59,740 bases of DNA, from positions 1-59,740 of the forward strand of contig CAJULD010000018.1 in assembly GCA_910587505.1 (NCBI GenBank), given 5' to 3'. The DNA is from an uncultured Oscillospiraceae bacterium. Its GTDB lineage: Bacteria; Bacillota; Clostridia; Oscillospirales; Oscillospiraceae. The position numbers were made by a program, and so were the translations under genes. Positions within the stretch are counted from its first letter, which is position 1; each line of letters opens with the position of its first letter. Positions 33,333-42,157 of the stretch are shown piece by piece. The notes beneath the pieces were generated by a model. The model had not been told where the DNA came from and searched no databases. It saw only the letters and a program-made list of their open reading frames with translations.

Positions 33333-33419
33333 GCTCTTTGGAAATCCAGGGAAGTTCGGATTAAATCAACGTGCGCGGGGATTTATTCTGAGGTTCCCTA
33401 TGTGCAGGAGGAGCTGCCC

Positions 33420-34832
33420 TTGGACAGAACGCAAGTGGTCCTCCCCGCCGGAGCCATCCGGCGGCAGGAGGAATTTACCCGGCGCATGGCCGCCTTTTTT
33501 GACCGCGCGCCCCGCCGGCCGCTGGCTATGGTGGACACCTACGGCTGCCAGCAGAACGTGGCCGACAGCCAGCGCATCATGGGGATGCTGCGGGACATGG
33601 GCTGCGGCTTTACCCAAGACCCGTATCAGGCGGACGTGATCGTCGTCAACACCTGCGCCATCCGGGAGAACGCGGAGAAGAAGGTCTTCGGCGTGGTGGG
33701 CCAGCTGGTCCACGCCAAAGAGAGAAATCCGGATCTGGTCATCTGCCTGTGCGGCTGTATGGCCCAGCAGGAGGCGGTCGCCGCCCGGATCAGGCATTCC
33801 TACCGGCATGTCGATCTGGTGTTCGGGCCTCAGGCGCTGTGGCGGTTCCCCGAGCTGCTCTGCGGCGTGTATACGGAAAAAAAGCGGGTCTTCTCCATTG
33901 CCGACGAGCACGGGTCCATTGCCGAGGGACTTCCGGTGGTCCGGGAGAGCGATGTCAGGGCGTGGGTGTCCGTCATGTACGGCTGCAACAATTTCTGCTC
34001 CTACTGCATCGTGCCCTACGTCCGCGGCCGGGAGCGGAGCCGGGAGCCGGAGCGCATCCTGGAGGAGATCCGGGGCCTGGTGGAGGAGGGGTATAAGGAA
34101 ATCACCCTTCTGGGGCAGAACGTCAACTCCTACGGCAGGGACCTGGACAAGCCCATGGACTTTGCCGGACTGCTGCGGGAGATCGACCGGATTCCCGGCG
34201 ATTATCTGATCCGGTTCATGACCAGCCACCCCAAGGACGCGGACGAGCGGCTCTTTGCGGCCATGGCGGAGTGCCCCCATGTGGCAAAGCAGCTTCACCT
34301 GCCCGTCCAGTCCGGCAGCAGCCGCGTGCTGAAGGCCATGAACCGGGGCTATACCAGAGAGCAGTATCTGGAGAAGGTGCGCCTGGCACGGGCAGTCATG
34401 CCGGAGCTGGTGCTGACCAGCGACATCATCATCGGCTTCCCCGGCGAGACCGAAGAGGAGGCGATGGAGACGGTCTCTCTGGTGGAGGCTGTCCGCTATG
34501 ACGCGCTGTTCACCTTTATCTATTCTCCCCGTCCGGGCACGCCGGCCGCCAGGCTGCCGGACCCCGTTTCCCGGGAGGAGAAGCAGTCCTGGTTTGACAA
34601 GCTGCTGGAGGTTCAGAACCGGATCTCCGGGGAGCGCCACCGCGCTTATGTGGGCGAGACCCTGCGGGTACTGGTGGACGGCGGCAGCGGAGACGGCCAG
34701 TGGCCCCTCTCCGCCCGCACCCACGGCGGGCGGCTGGTCCACCTGCGGGGGGACGGGAGCCTGACGGGGCGGTATGTCAACGCCCGGATTACCGGCAGCA
34801 ACACCTGGGCCCTGTTCGGGGAAGCGCTTTAG
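33420..34832 (+). CDS. miaB: tRNA-2-methylthio-N6-dimethylallyladenosine synthase MiaB
   Basis: A 470-residue radical-SAM methylthiotransferase that modifies A37 of tRNAs reading UNN codons. The auxiliary cluster uses Cys43, Cys79 and Cys113 (YGCQQN, NTCAIREN, CLCGCM). The radical-SAM cluster uses Cys189, Cys193 and Cys196 in GCNNFCSYC. A TRAM domain lies at the C-terminus. The start is probably TTG at 33420, behind AGGAGGAG; a GTG at 33402 is an alternative. The promoter at 33304-33332 excludes the long upstream frame. mutS follows 57 nt later. Confidence 0.95.
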   Translation: MDRTQVVLPAGAIRRQEEFTRRMAAFFDRAPRRPLAMVDTYGCQQNVADSQRIMGMLRDMGCGFTQDPYQADVIVVNTCAIRENAEKKVFGVVGQLVHAKERNPDLVICLCGCMAQQEAVAARIRHSYRHVDLVFGPQALWRFPELLCGVYTEKKRVFSIADEHGSIAEGLPVVRESDVRAWVSVMYGCNNFCSYCIVPYVRGRERSREPERILEEIRGLVEEGYKEITLLGQNVNSYGRDLDKPMDFAGLLREIDRIPGDYLIRFMTSHPKDADERLFAAMAECPHVAKQLHLPVQSGSSRVLKAMNRGYTREQYLEKVRLARAVMPELVLTSDIIIGFPGETEEEAMETVSLVEAVRYDALFTFIYSPRPGTPAARLPDPVSREEKQSWFDKLLEVQNRISGERHRAYVGETLRVLVDGGSGDGQWPLSARTHGGRLVHLRGDGSLTGRYVNARITGSNTWALFGEAL

Positions 34833-34889
34833 CAAACCGTAAACGATAACGAGTGCCGGACGCGGTGTCCGGCGGAGAGGATGACGGCA

Positions 34890-37478
34890 ATGCCTCCGGA
34901 ATCTACCCCTATGATGCAGCAATATCTGCAAATGAAAGAGGAAAACAGGGATGCGATCCTTTTTTTCCGGCTGGGCGACTTCTATGAAATGTTCAACGAG
35001 GACGCCATTCTGGCCAGCCAGGAGCTGGACCTGACGCTGACCTCCCGTGACCGGGGAAAGCCGGAGGAGGAGCGGACCCCCATGTGCGGCGTGCCCTATC
35101 ACTCCTGCGACGGGTACATTGCCCGGCTGGTTGCCAGGGGCTACAAGGTGGCCATCTGCGAGCAGATGGAGGATCCCGCCGCGGCCAGGGGGATCGTCAA
35201 ACGGGACATCATCCGGGTGGTCACCCCCGGCACCGTGGATGCGGCCATGCTGGAGGGCAGCCAGGCCAACTATATCTGCGGCATCTACATGGACGGCGCC
35301 GCCGCAGGGCTCTGCTTCTGCGACGTTACCACCGGGAAGACCCACGCTACCTCCTTCACCGGGCCGGAGCGGGTGAACCATGTGATGAACGAGCTGGGGC
35401 GGTTTTCCCCCGCCGAGGCGCTGCTCAGCGAGGGGGCCTGGGAGCAGACGGCGCTTCTGGAGCTGCTGAAGGAAAAATTTGGCTGCCGGACGGAAAAGGG
35501 CGCTGCCGCCCGCTTCCAGCTGGATGAGGCCGGGCGTCTGGTGGAAAAGCAGTACGGGAAGGAGGCCGCCGGGCAGCTGCCCAACCCCGCCGCCGTCATG
35601 GCGCTGGGAGGCCTGCTGGGATACCTGTACGAGACGCAGAAAACGGATCTGAGTCACATCAGCGAGCTGGAATACTACGAACAGGGCCGGTTCATGGAGC
35701 TGGATCTGAACACCCGCCGGAATCTGGAGCTGACCGCCACCATGCGGAGCAGGGAGAAGCGGGGGAGCCTGCTGTGGGTGCTGGACAAAACAAAAACCGC
35801 CATGGGCGGGCGGCTGCTGCGCTCTTGGCTGGAGCGGCCCCTGCTGAGCGTGACGGCCATCAACCGGCGGCTGCGGGCCGTGGAGTCGCTGGTAAGGGAC
35901 GCCATGGCCCGGGAGGAGCTGATTTTCGCCCTCCAGGGCATCGGCGACATGGAGCGGCTGATTGGGCGCATCGTTTACGGCACCGCCGGGGGCCGGGACA
36001 TGGCCTCCCTCCGGGCCGCTCTGGAGAAGCTGCCCAATCTGAAGGACAGGCTGGCCCCCTTCTCCTCCGGGCGGCTGGGGGAGATGCTCCAGACGCTGGA
36101 CACGCTGGAGGATATGCACCGGCTGCTGAGCCGGGCGATTGTGGACGAGCCGCCCTTCTCCGTCCGGGAGGGCGGGTTTATCCGGGAGGGCTACGACCAG
36201 GAGGTGGACCGGCTTCGTGAAATTCTCAGCGGCGGCAAGGGCGTCATCGCCGAGGTGGAGGCCAGAGAAAAGGAAAAAACCGGCATCAAAAGCCTGAAAG
36301 TGGGCTATAACAAGGTATTCGGTTATTACATTGAGGTCAGCAAATCCTACTATGAGCTGGTGCCCGAGACATATATCCGCAAGCAGACCCTGGCCAACTG
36401 CGAGCGATACATCACCCAGGAGCTGAAGGATCTGGAGCACACGATTCTCACCGCCAACGACCAGGTGGTGGCCCTGGAGTACGGACTGTTCGGCGCGCTG
36501 CGGGAGCAGGTGGGCGCTCAGATGGGGCGCATCCAGGAGACGGCCGCCCTGGTGGCGGAGCTGGACGCGCTGTGCTCCCTGGCCGCCGTGGCCGCGAAAA
36601 ACGACTACTGCTGTCCCGCCGTGGACGAAGGCGGCGTGATTGAAATCCACGACGGCCGCCACCCCGTGGTGGAAAAGGTGCTGAAAAGCGCGCTTTTTGT
36701 GCCCAACGACACCTACATGGGGGAAAAAGAGGACCGGGTGGCCATTATTACGGGGCCCAACATGGCGGGAAAATCCACCTACATGCGGCAGGTGGCCCTC
36801 ATCACCCTTATGGCCCAGATCGGGTCCTTCGTCCCTGCCAGAGCGGCCCGGATCGGCATCGTGGACCGCATTTTTACCCGGATCGGGGCCAGCGACGACC
36901 TCTCCGCCGGTCAGTCCACCTTTATGGTGGAGATGACCGAGGTATCGGACATCCTCCGGCACGCCACCGGCCGCAGCCTTCTCATCCTCGACGAGATCGG
37001 CCGGGGCACCAGCACCTTTGACGGCATGAGCATCGCCCAGGCGGTGCTGGAGCACTGCCGGAAAAAGGTGGGGGCCAAAACCCTGTTCGCCACCCACTAC
37101 CACGAGCTGACGGAGCTGGAGGACAAATTGCAGGGCGTAAAGAATTACAACATTGCCATCAAGAGCCGGGGGGACGACATCGTTTTTTTGCGGAAGATCG
37201 TCCCCGGCGGCGCGGACCGGAGCTACGGCATCGAGGTCGCCAAGCTGGCGGGCCTGCCGGACACGGTGGTCAGGCGGGCCAGAGCCATTCTCAGGGACCT
37301 GGAGAGCCAGTCCTCCCGCGCCGCACCGCTGCTGGCCGCACCCAGAGAGGAGCAGGTATCCATGGCGGCGCTGGGAGAGGCGGAGGTCATCGACCGGCTG
37401 CGCCGGACCCAGCCGGACACGCTGACCCCCATCGAGGCCATGGGGCTGCTGTACGAATTGAAGCAAAAGCTGCAATGA
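34890..37478 (+). CDS. mutS: DNA mismatch repair protein MutS
   Basis: An 862-residue MutS that recognises mismatches. The N-terminal mismatch-binding domain has RLGDFYEMFNEDA with the stacking Phe in the FYE motif. The connector, core and clamp domains follow, then the ATPase with Walker A GPNMAGKST (about 620) and Walker B LLILDEIGRGT. ATG 34890 is preferred because GGAGAGG lies 9 nt upstream; the ATG at 34881 directly abuts that site. mutL, usually the next gene in Firmicutes, is absent here and a CPBP gene follows instead. Confidence 0.97.
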   Translation: MPPESTPMMQQYLQMKEENRDAILFFRLGDFYEMFNEDAILASQELDLTLTSRDRGKPEEERTPMCGVPYHSCDGYIARLVARGYKVAICEQMEDPAAARGIVKRDIIRVVTPGTVDAAMLEGSQANYICGIYMDGAAAGLCFCDVTTGKTHATSFTGPERVNHVMNELGRFSPAEALLSEGAWEQTALLELLKEKFGCRTEKGAAARFQLDEAGRLVEKQYGKEAAGQLPNPAAVMALGGLLGYLYETQKTDLSHISELEYYEQGRFMELDLNTRRNLELTATMRSREKRGSLLWVLDKTKTAMGGRLLRSWLERPLLSVTAINRRLRAVESLVRDAMAREELIFALQGIGDMERLIGRIVYGTAGGRDMASLRAALEKLPNLKDRLAPFSSGRLGEMLQTLDTLEDMHRLLSRAIVDEPPFSVREGGFIREGYDQEVDRLREILSGGKGVIAEVEAREKEKTGIKSLKVGYNKVFGYYIEVSKSYYELVPETYIRKQTLANCERYITQELKDLEHTILTANDQVVALEYGLFGALREQVGAQMGRIQETAALVAELDALCSLAAVAAKNDYCCPAVDEGGVIEIHDGRHPVVEKVLKSALFVPNDTYMGEKEDRVAIITGPNMAGKSTYMRQVALITLMAQIGSFVPARAARIGIVDRIFTRIGASDDLSAGQSTFMVEMTEVSDILRHATGRSLLILDEIGRGTSTFDGMSIAQAVLEHCRKKVGAKTLFATHYHELTELEDKLQGVKNYNIAIKSRGDDIVFLRKIVPGGADRSYGIEVAKLAGLPDTVVRRARAILRDLESQSSRAAPLLAAPREEQVSMAALGEAEVIDRLRRTQPDTLTPIEAMGLLYELKQKLQ

Positions 37479-37497
37479 AGCGGAAGGGAGGGCGGCT

Positions 37498-38205
37498 ATG
37501 GCAGGACGGAGCGTTTCCGCCGGTATGACCCGGTGGGAGATTATTCTGGGCGGCGGGCTGCTGGCGGTCTATCTCTTTATTCTGCCGCTGGCGGCGGATC
37601 CCCTGTTTGATCTGACAGGGGAGCTGTTGGGAATCACCGTCGGGGAGAGCGCGCGGAGCGTGGCGTATTACGGCATTCTGTTCGTCCTGACGCTGGCCGC
37701 CTTCGGCGGCTTCTTCGCCCGGACCACCCGTGCGTTCCTCGACCATGCCGGGGCGGTCCTGCGCGCGGTGGGAACCGGTCTGGTGGCCTTCTACGGGGTC
37801 AACGAGATTCTCTGGCGGGCGCTGCAGCTGCTGTCCCTTACCCGGACCAACCTGAACGACCAGGCCATTCTGGCGAAGCTGAACGCCGCGCCCCACAGCA
37901 CCATTCTCATTGTGGTGTTTCTCGCTCCCGTAGTGGAGGAAGCCCTTTTCCGGGGCTACGTCTTCGGCAATCTCCGGGAGCTCAGTCGGCCGGCGGCCTA
38001 CCTCGCCAGCAGTCTGCTCTTCGCTCTGCTGCACGTCTGGCCCTTTGCGGCCTCCGGCGGGAATGCGGCGTACCTGCCGCTCATCCTTCAGTATATGGCC
38101 CCGGCCCTGGTGATGGCGTGGACCTGTGAGCGCTCCGGAAGCCTGTGGGGGAGTATTTTTCTGCATATTACCGTCAATGGGCTGGCGGTCTGGCAGGCGG
38201 TATGA
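37498..38205 (+). CDS. CPBP-family intramembrane metalloprotease
   Basis: A 235-residue membrane protein with about six helices. The Rce1/CPBP motifs are intact: EEALFRG (Glu147, Glu148, Arg152) and FALLH (Phe175, His179). Such proteases act on prenylated or bacteriocin-like and regulatory peptides within the membrane. The substrate is unknown. It lies 19 nt behind mutS with a GGGAGG site and is likely co-transcribed. Confidence 0.88.
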   Translation: MAGRSVSAGMTRWEIILGGGLLAVYLFILPLAADPLFDLTGELLGITVGESARSVAYYGILFVLTLAAFGGFFARTTRAFLDHAGAVLRAVGTGLVAFYGVNEILWRALQLLSLTRTNLNDQAILAKLNAAPHSTILIVVFLAPVVEEALFRGYVFGNLRELSRPAAYLASSLLFALLHVWPFAASGGNAAYLPLILQYMAPALVMAWTCERSGSLWGSIFLHITVNGLAVWQAV

Positions 38206-38317
38206 TTTGCCGCCCTTCGGGCGGCAGTTTGACAGGCAAAACAGACTATGCCACGGGCGCAAAAATAATAACCCCCGTAATTTTGGGATTCTCAAGAACG
38301 GCGAAGCCCCCCGTGGG

Positions 38318-38426
38318 CCGCGCTTTGCGCGGCTCAGGCTGCTGGCGCCCGCCGGCGGGCGCCAGCAGCCTGAGCGTGCTTTTGGTTACTTTTCCCACGG
38401 GGGAAAAGCAACCCGGGGCGCGGGGC
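38318..38426. repeat. GC-rich inverted-repeat block with a 42-bp perfect palindrome
   Basis: Three dyads are stacked: GCCGCG/CGCGGC (38318-38334), a perfect 42-bp palindrome (38333-38374, arm CTCAGGCTGCTGGCGCCCGCC...), and a T-rich/A-rich hairpin GGTTACTTTTCCC / GGGAAAAG-x-AACC (about 38386-38413). They follow the CPBP stop. The T-rich hairpin belongs to the dispersed family. Confidence 0.7.
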
Positions 38427-38447
38427 TGGAAGCCCCGGAAAAAGCGA

Positions 38448-38678
38448 TTATTTCACCTCAAGCATCAGCTGGACTCCCAGAAGGAAGCCCTCCCGGAACA
38501 TCTCATACTCGCCTTCGGACAAAGACCTGCTCTGACTGTATATCAGCCTGTCGATCATATCCCCTCCCAGAATGCGCCGGGCGCAGTCCCAGACGGCGGA
38601 TTCCTCCTTTGTCATGGGATGACAGCCTGCTCTGTCCGCATATATCACATCAAATATTTCTCTCAGCGGCTCCTGCAT
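38448..38678 (-). CDS. Small acidic hypothetical protein (DUF6809-like?)
   Basis: A 76-residue helical, acidic protein, MQEPLREIFDVIYADRAGCH at its start and MFREGFLLGVQLMLEV at its end. The layout recalls small DUF6809-type proteins found in Clostridia and mobile elements, but that link is only a resemblance. AAGGAGGGA lies 7 nt before the ATG, and a near-consensus promoter (38715-38743) is directly upstream. It diverges from the RHH regulator at 38819. Confidence 0.6.
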   Translation of the reverse strand: MQEPLREIFDVIYADRAGCHPMTKEESAVWDCARRILGGDMIDRLIYSQSRSLSEGEYEMFREGFLLGVQLMLEVK

Positions 38679-38714
38679 AAGAATGTCCCTCCTTTGTCAG
38701 AAATATCGTATATA

Positions 38715-38743
38715 ATTATAACAAGTGAATTCACTGGTGTCAA
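38715..38743 (-). promoter_or_regulatory. Consensus promoter with operator in the spacer
   Basis: Minus-strand TTGACA-17-TATAAT is a perfect match at both hexamers. The spacer contains a 12-nt perfect palindrome AGTGAATTCACT (38724-38735), placed where a bound repressor would exclude polymerase. Confidence 0.8.
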
Positions 38744-38751
38744 TATGAATC

Positions 38752-38780
38752 TTGAAATTCTGCTGGTTTCATTCTATGAT
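38752..38780 (+). promoter_or_regulatory. Promoter of the RHH regulator
   Basis: TTGAAA, 17-nt spacer, TATGAT; predicted start near 38787. It is arranged back-to-back with the minus-strand promoter. Confidence 0.65.
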
Positions 38781-38818
38781 TGCAGTGAAATCAATAAGAT
38801 ATCAGAGAGGAGACTGTT

Positions 38819-39001
38819 ATGGCAACTGACAAACGCCCATTTACATTGCGGGTTCAAGATGAGACCTATGAAAAAATACGATTCCTTGCTTATACCGAAC
38901 GACGTTCCATCGCTAAGGAAATCGAAACTGCTATGCTTGAATATATCGCCAACTATGAAAAAAAACACGGTCCGATTCAGCTTCCGGAAGCATCGGAATA
39001 A
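38819..39001 (+). CDS. Ribbon-helix-helix (Arc-like) DNA-binding protein
   Basis: A 60-residue protein with the Arc/RHH layout: beta strand PFTLRVQDETYEKIRFLA, helix 2 ERRSIAKEIETAMLEYI and a charged tail. Such proteins bind short dyads as dimers of dimers. The gene has an AGGAG site and is divergent from 38448-38678, whose promoter carries a short palindrome. It is the most likely regulator of both genes. Base composition is lower in GC than the surroundings. Confidence 0.82.
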   Translation: MATDKRPFTLRVQDETYEKIRFLAYTERRSIAKEIETAMLEYIANYEKKHGPIQLPEASE

Positions 39002-39021
39002 TCGGAACATCTGGTGAATCT

Positions 39022-39837
39022 ATGGAAGAACATTCCTACCATTTCTTTTCCCCGGACGAGTTAAGCCAGCTCTCCCGCATGGAGAATGCGGACCGGGCCA
39101 ACGAATACCTGTACCGGGTGCTGGACATCGGGCAGTACATGCTCCAGTGCGGCGGCGAGGTCAGTCGGGTGGAGGACAGCATCCGCCGGCTGTGCATCGC
39201 CTTCGGCGCGGAGCGGGCGGACGTGTTCACCATTACCTCCAGCATCGTGGTCACCATCTACGCCCAGTCCTTCGGCGCGGTGACCCAGACCAGGCGGATC
39301 ACCGGGTCCGCCTATGATCTCCACCGTCTGGAGCAGCTCAACCAGCTCAGCCGGAGAATCTGCGCCCAGCGCCTGAGCCTGGAGGAGACGGAGGCGGCGC
39401 TGCGGGAGATCGTGGCCACGCCGCAATACAGCTTCGGCGTGCAGCTGCTGACCTACGCGCTGATCTCCTCCTCCTTTTCCCTGTTCTTCGGGGGCAGCTG
39501 GCTGGACGCGGCGGCCTCGGGGGTCATCGGCGTGGGGCTGAAATGCCTGGACCGGGTGATTCGGCGGACGGAGGCCAGCGCCTTTCTTTCGGCGCTGCTG
39601 TGCTCCTGTCTGGGAGGCCTGCTGGCGGGGCTGGCGGTGCATTTCCATCTGGGAGATAATGTGGACATGATCTCCATCGGCAACATCATGCTCCTGATCC
39701 CCGGCATCGCCCTGACCAACTCCCTGCGGGACATGTTCAGCGGAAACACCATCTCCGGGCTGATGCGGTTCATCGAGGCCATCCTGCTGGCGCTGACCAT
39801 CGCCTTCGGCTTCGCGCTGGCGGCAAGCCTGTTATGA
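39022..39837 (+). CDS. ThrE/YjjP-family exporter, large subunit
   Basis: A 271-residue protein of the ThrE N-terminal (DUF1212/YjjP) family. A cytoplasmic domain (about 1-125) contains QCGGEVSRVEDSIRRLC and DVFTITSSIVVTIY. About five membrane helices follow. Split ThrE pairs export threonine and serine, and the E. coli YjjP-YjjB pair exports succinate. The partner gene starts 12 nt after the stop. The substrate in this organism is unknown. Confidence 0.88.
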   Translation: MEEHSYHFFSPDELSQLSRMENADRANEYLYRVLDIGQYMLQCGGEVSRVEDSIRRLCIAFGAERADVFTITSSIVVTIYAQSFGAVTQTRRITGSAYDLHRLEQLNQLSRRICAQRLSLEETEAALREIVATPQYSFGVQLLTYALISSSFSLFFGGSWLDAAASGVIGVGLKCLDRVIRRTEASAFLSALLCSCLGGLLAGLAVHFHLGDNVDMISIGNIMLLIPGIALTNSLRDMFSGNTISGLMRFIEAILLALTIAFGFALAASLL

Positions 39838-39849
39838 GGAGGAATCGAA

Positions 39850-40311
39850 ATGGGCGACATGATTTTGCAGCTGGCGACGGCCTTCGTGGGGTCCCTGGGG
39901 TTCGCGCTGCTGTTCCATGTGAAAAGAGATCGGCTGCTGCTGGCCAGTCTGGGGGGGCTGCTGGCCTGGGGAGTCTACCTGCTGATGGGGCTGGTCACGG
40001 AGCAGGACGTAATCCGGTATTTTGTGGCCTCGGTGTGCCTGACGGTGTACGCGGAGACGCTGGCGCGGGCGGTGAAGTGTCCGGCCACGCTGTTTATCGT
40101 AACGGCCTCCATTCCCCTGATTCCCGGCGGGTCGCTGTACCGGACGATGCAGTATTTCATGCGCAGCGACCTGGAGGCCTTTTCCAGCCAGGCGCTGACC
40201 ACGGTGCTGCTGGCGGTGGCCATCGCGGTGGGGATGCTGGTGCCGACGGCGATTTTCCAATTGGGGCGGCCCTTATTTGATTCCGCCGCCGCGCGGCGGC
40301 GCGCCCGTTAG
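39850..40311 (+). CDS. ThrE_2/YjjB-family exporter, small subunit
   Basis: A 153-residue protein with four to five membrane helices of the ThrE_2/YjjB (DUF3815) family. Family-like segments are GSLGFALLFHVKRDRLLLA and PATLFIVTASIPLIPGG. It completes the transport unit with 39022-39837. GAGGAGG precedes the ATG. Its C-terminus is an Ala/Arg-rich tail (DSAAARRRAR). Confidence 0.88.
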   Translation: MGDMILQLATAFVGSLGFALLFHVKRDRLLLASLGGLLAWGVYLLMGLVTEQDVIRYFVASVCLTVYAETLARAVKCPATLFIVTASIPLIPGGSLYRTMQYFMRSDLEAFSSQALTTVLLAVAIAVGMLVPTAIFQLGRPLFDSAAARRRAR

Positions 40312-40370
40312 TCTTCACCAGCGAACCGCCTGCCGGGGCGGCCCCCTTACCGGCCCGTTTGTCAGAAATT

Positions 40371-40410
40371 TTGACGTTTGCCGCAATAAAAGGAAATTTG
40401 ACGTTTGCCG
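40371..40410 (+). repeat. Tandem direct repeats upstream of prmA
   Basis: TTGACGTTTGCCG occurs twice (40371-40383 and 40398-40410), 27 nt apart and each behind an A/T-rich AAATT. The TTGACG could be a -35, but no good -10 is spaced from it. A binding site for a regulator is possible. Confidence 0.5.
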
Positions 40411-40441
40411 GCCAAAGGGCGGCAAAGAAAGGAACCTGCCT

Positions 40442-41428
40442 ATGAAATGGCTTGCTCTCCATATCGACACCTCCCCCGCCGGGCTGGAGCCGGTGGAAAC
40501 CGCCCTGAGCGCTCTGGGCATCGACGGTCTGGTCATTGAGGACGAGGCGGACTTCCGCCGCTTTCTGGAGCAGAACAGGCAGTATTGGGACTATGTGGAC
40601 GAGGAACTGTCCCAATCCATGACCGGAAAGTGCCGGATCACCTTTTACGCAGAGGACAGCGAGGCCGGCTTCGGCCAGGTGGCCGCCGCCCGCATCGCTC
40701 TGGCGAAGCTGAAATCGGAGCACCCGGAATACGCCCCCCTGCTCATGACTGTGGACGGCGTGGAGGACGCGGACTGGGAGAACAGCTGGAAGGCCTTCTA
40801 CAAGCCCATGGAGATCGGGGAGCGGCTGCTGGTCATCCCCGACTGGGAGGAGGCGGACCCCCATGGCCGGGTGGCCCTGCGGATGAATCCGGGGCTGACC
40901 TTCGGTACCGGCAGCCACGCCACCACCCGCCTGTGCCTGACGGCGCTGGAGAAAACCGTCCGGCCCGGCATGCGGATGCTGGATCTGGGGTGCGGCAGCG
41001 GGATATTGTCCATCGCCGGGCTGCTGCTGGGGGCGGAGAGCGCCTTTGCCTGCGACATCGACGAAAAGGCCGTGAATGTGGCCTTTGAAAACGCCGCCCT
41101 CAACGGCATCGGCCGGGAGCGGTACACCGTCCGGGCGGGAAACGTGCTGACCGATACGGGACTGCAAAAGGAAATGGGCGCCGGATACGATATCGTGGCG
41201 GCCAATATCGTTTCCGACGTCATCATCGCTCTGGCTCCTGCGGTGGGGCGGCTGCTGAAGGAGGAGGGGCGGTTCCTCGCCTCCGGGATCATTGACGAAC
41301 GGGCGGAGGAGGTCCGCGGCGCTCTGGAGGCGGCGGGCTTTATCATAGAGGAAACCGGCTCCAGCGAGGGGTGGTACGGTTTCCTGTGCCGCCGGGAGAA
41401 GGAGGACGCGCATGTCGTATCGCCGTGA
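40442..41428 (+). CDS. prmA: Ribosomal protein L11 methyltransferase
   Basis: A 328-residue PrmA, which trimethylates ribosomal protein L11. The N-terminal L11-recognition domain opens KWLALHIDTSPAGLEPVETA. The catalytic domain has TFGTGSHATTRL (residues 153-164), the SAM loop DLGCGSGILS (181-190) and NIVSDV where homologues have NIL. The ATG at 40442 follows AAAGGAA. The long upstream frame overlaps the ThrE_2 gene and is not used. The next gene overlaps its end by 17 nt. Confidence 0.95.
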   Translation: MKWLALHIDTSPAGLEPVETALSALGIDGLVIEDEADFRRFLEQNRQYWDYVDEELSQSMTGKCRITFYAEDSEAGFGQVAAARIALAKLKSEHPEYAPLLMTVDGVEDADWENSWKAFYKPMEIGERLLVIPDWEEADPHGRVALRMNPGLTFGTGSHATTRLCLTALEKTVRPGMRMLDLGCGSGILSIAGLLLGAESAFACDIDEKAVNVAFENAALNGIGRERYTVRAGNVLTDTGLQKEMGAGYDIVAANIVSDVIIALAPAVGRLLKEEGRFLASGIIDERAEEVRGALEAAGFIIEETGSSEGWYGFLCRREKEDAHVVSP

Positions 41429-41939
41429 TTTTACCATAGGGCTCCGGGAGACCCGGGATTTTTATCTCTCCCTGGCGCTGCGGCACTGGCGGAAGGGCAT
41501 TGCCGGCTTCGGCCTGGTGGGCGCGCTGGCGGCGCTTCTGTATATGTCGGGGACGGCTCTGTCCCTGCCGCTGCAGGCGGCGGTGTGCGCCGGGGCGGCC
41601 CTGGTCACGGCGGCCCTGTCCCTGCTGGTCCTGACGGTTTCCACCCGGCAGCGGGTGAAAAGCCAGGTCCGCCGGTCCGGGCGGACGTCCTACGTCCAGG
41701 AGACGGAGATCAACGGCTTCGGCGTTCACGTCGCCGTGGGCAGGGACCGGGCCAAAATGGCGTTCAGCAGCCTGCTGCGGGTGCGGGAGACCCGGAAGGC
41801 TTTTTATCTGTTCCTGTCGGAGCAGCAGGCGTGGATTCTGCCCAAGAAGCAGATGGAGGACCCCCAGGCCGAGTCGGAGCAGCTGCGGACGCTTTTCCGC
41901 ACCGTGATGGAGCGGAGGAAGCTCCAGCTGCGGGGCTGA
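41412..41939 (+). CDS. YcxB-like membrane protein
   Basis: A 175-residue protein with two N-terminal membrane helices (about 30-50 and 56-77). A soluble PH-like C-terminal domain follows, reading FLSEQQAWILPKKQMEDPQA. The pattern, including the ending that turns on LPK(R/K), fits the YcxB-like family. The function is unknown. It overlaps the prmA end by 17 nt, so the two are translated together. A long hairpin terminator follows. Confidence 0.78.
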   Translation: MSYRRDFTIGLRETRDFYLSLALRHWRKGIAGFGLVGALAALLYMSGTALSLPLQAAVCAGAALVTAALSLLVLTVSTRQRVKSQVRRSGRTSYVQETEINGFGVHVAVGRDRAKMAFSSLLRVRETRKAFYLFLSEQQAWILPKKQMEDPQAESEQLRTLFRTVMERRKLQLRG

Positions 41940-42038
41940 CCCTTTTCCGGAACGGTACGGATTTTGAAAAAGGACGGAGCAGCTTCACGGGAGAGGGATT
42001 ACTCCGGGTTTTCATTGCGGAAGCAACATCTGAATCAG

Positions 42039-42083
42039 AGCAGCGGGGCGCAAAGCAAGTGTGCTTTGCGCCCCGCTGCTTTT
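42039..42083 (+). terminator. Terminator of the prmA unit
   Basis: A perfect 19-bp stem (42039-42057 / 42062-42080), loop AGTG, followed by TTT. It is one of the longest perfect stems in the window. Confidence 0.8.
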
Positions 42084-42157
42084 CGGTATACCGGCTCCGG
42101 AAGCATCGGCTGTATATATGAAAACGTCGCCGTCCCTTTTTCAGGCTTCTGCAAATC

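Larger units (their letters stand above)
33020..33419. other. Divergent intergenic region cmpB-like / miaB
   Basis: About 400 bases with the minus-strand promoter (33053-33081), the DnaA-box-like run (33157-33186) and the plus-strand promoter (33304-33332). The stretch 33187-33300 has no recognised structure apart from short GC-rich dyads. Confidence 0.6.

Noticed and set aside
33366..37475. Very long open frame on the minus strand opposite miaB and mutS
   Set aside because: It is the GC-rich shadow of two unmistakable plus-strand genes, full of Gly, Gln and His codons of the antisense frame.
38333..38374. Rho-independent terminator of mutS-CPBP
   Set aside because: The palindrome lacks a T run on either side and lies over 120 nt after the stop codon.
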